Assembly (NCBI GenBank): GCA_021790415.1
Contig: JAJYDZ010000080.1
Span: 1 to 7,225, forward strand
Length of the DNA stretch: 7,225 bases
Reading direction: 5' to 3'
Source of the DNA: Thermoplasmata archaeon
Lineage (GTDB): Archaea > Thermoplasmatota > Thermoplasmata > Thermoplasmatales > Thermoplasmataceae
In this document: in pieces, positions 6,737 to 7,225 of the stretch
Position numbering within the stretch: the stretch's first letter is position 1
Layout: every line of letters begins with the position of its first letter
The notes under the pieces: generated by a model
What the model saw: the letters and a program-made list of their open reading frames with translations, nothing else
What the model was told of the DNA's origin: nothing
Databases searched by the model: none
Translations under genes and position numbers: made by a program

Positions 6737-6771
6737 ATATTATTATGAGGTCAGTCTAACCCATTTATTAC

Positions 6772-7225
6772 TCAGGCCATCCACTTCAAATCTTCCGGTA
6801 CACCATTATTCTCTGCTATGCGTTTGAAGACTAGAGCACTTGGCCTCATTTCAATTTTCTTTGTCTTAAGATTGACACCAAGAATTCCGAATTTTAATCC
6901 GAAACCCGATGACCACTCGTAATTATCAAGCAGGGACCAGTGAAGATATCCTCTAACATCTATCCCCTCGTTTGCCGCCCTTTCTACCTCACTTAAATGA
7001 GACACCAAATACCTTGGTCTGATCTTGTCATAAGAGTCAGCAACTCCGTTTTCTGTGACTATCATAGGCATATGATATCTTTCATGATATTGTTCCAGGA
7101 CGTGATATATACCCTCAGGATAAACTTCCCATCCAAAATCACTCACTTCTCTGTTATCACTGCTAAGCATTCCTGCAATTGCATTGTGTCCATATCCTTT
7201 CAGAACAGTATATCCAGTTTCTGTT
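6772..7225 (-). CDS. Family 1 glycoside hydrolase (LacS-like beta-glycosidase), C-terminal part
   Basis: Retaining beta-glycosidase, expected in the cytoplasm, that splits beta-glucosides, beta-galactosides or short beta-linked oligosaccharides. The frame is open to the right edge (first complete codons TETGYTVLKGYGHNAIAG), so ATG 7170 is internal and not a start. About 150 C-terminal residues are visible. IVTENGVAD carries the catalytic nucleophile Glu (bases 7051-7053). RGYLHWSLLDNYEWSSGF supplies the conserved Trp and Glu-Trp residues of the sugar-binding pocket. The upstream 'SDFGWEVYPEGIY' and the overall layout resemble Sulfolobus LacS more than bacterial family 1 enzymes; the tail after the nucleophile (92 residues) is a little shorter than in LacS. 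The acid/base Glu motif lies outside the window. It precedes the reductase gene by 44 bases; their promoter is not in view. Confidence 0.95.
   Translation of the reverse strand, partial: TETGYTVLKGYGHNAIAGMLSSDNREVSDFGWEVYPEGIYHVLEQYHERYHMPMIVTENGVADSYDKIRPRYLVSHLSEVERAANEGIDVRGYLHWSLLDNYEWSSGFGLKFGILGVNLKTKKIEMRPSALVFKRIAENNGVPEDLKWMA

Noticed and set aside
7168..7170. ATG as start of the glycosidase gene
   Set aside because: The same frame continues to the window edge with family-typical sequence (KGYGHNAIAG), so this Met is internal.

Overview
The window looks like part of an archaeal chromosome. The evidence is a membrane-anchored, sequon-rich solute-binding protein with a Ser/Thr-rich N-terminal stretch, a LacS-type family 1 glycosidase, GGTGA-type ribosome sites at tight gene junctions, several non-ATG starts and AT-rich spacers. 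An acidophilic, heterotrophic member of the Thermoplasmatales fits best by gene content and style. A Sulfolobales host cannot be excluded from this sequence alone. No rRNA, tRNA, CRISPR array, insertion sequence or phage gene is visible.

The plus strand, bases 1 to 5563, is one complete-looking ABC importer of the Opp/Dpp class in the classic order: binding protein (5' end cut off by the window), DppB-type permease, DppC-type permease, DppD-type ATPase, DppF-type ATPase. A 64-base AT-rich gap separates the binding protein from the permease. The other four genes are packed with spacings from a short gap to a few bases of overlap, each preceded by a recognisable Shine-Dalgarno sequence. The last ATPase must begin well upstream of its first TTG: its nucleotide-binding fold starts near base 4613, and the only start that fits the ribosome site is a CTG overlapping the stop of the previous gene as CTGA.

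Bases 5564 to 5743 are a 180-base convergent spacer with T-runs, a weak hairpin and an 11-base direct repeat, probably the shared termination zone.

The minus strand, read from the right edge, carries the C-terminal part of a family 1 beta-glycosidase, then 44 bases later an aldo/keto reductase with an intact catalytic tetrad. These two are probably co-transcribed.

Taken together, a plausible reading is a saccharide-uptake locus. Archaeal Opp/Dpp-class transporters are known to import cello- and malto-oligosaccharides as well as peptides. A cytoplasmic beta-glycosidase next door would cleave imported beta-linked sugars, and the reductase could act on a released sugar or aldehyde. This link is inferred from position; the substrate is not proven by the sequence. 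I see no undescribed system here. The most unusual single point is the CTG start of the last ATPase gene.
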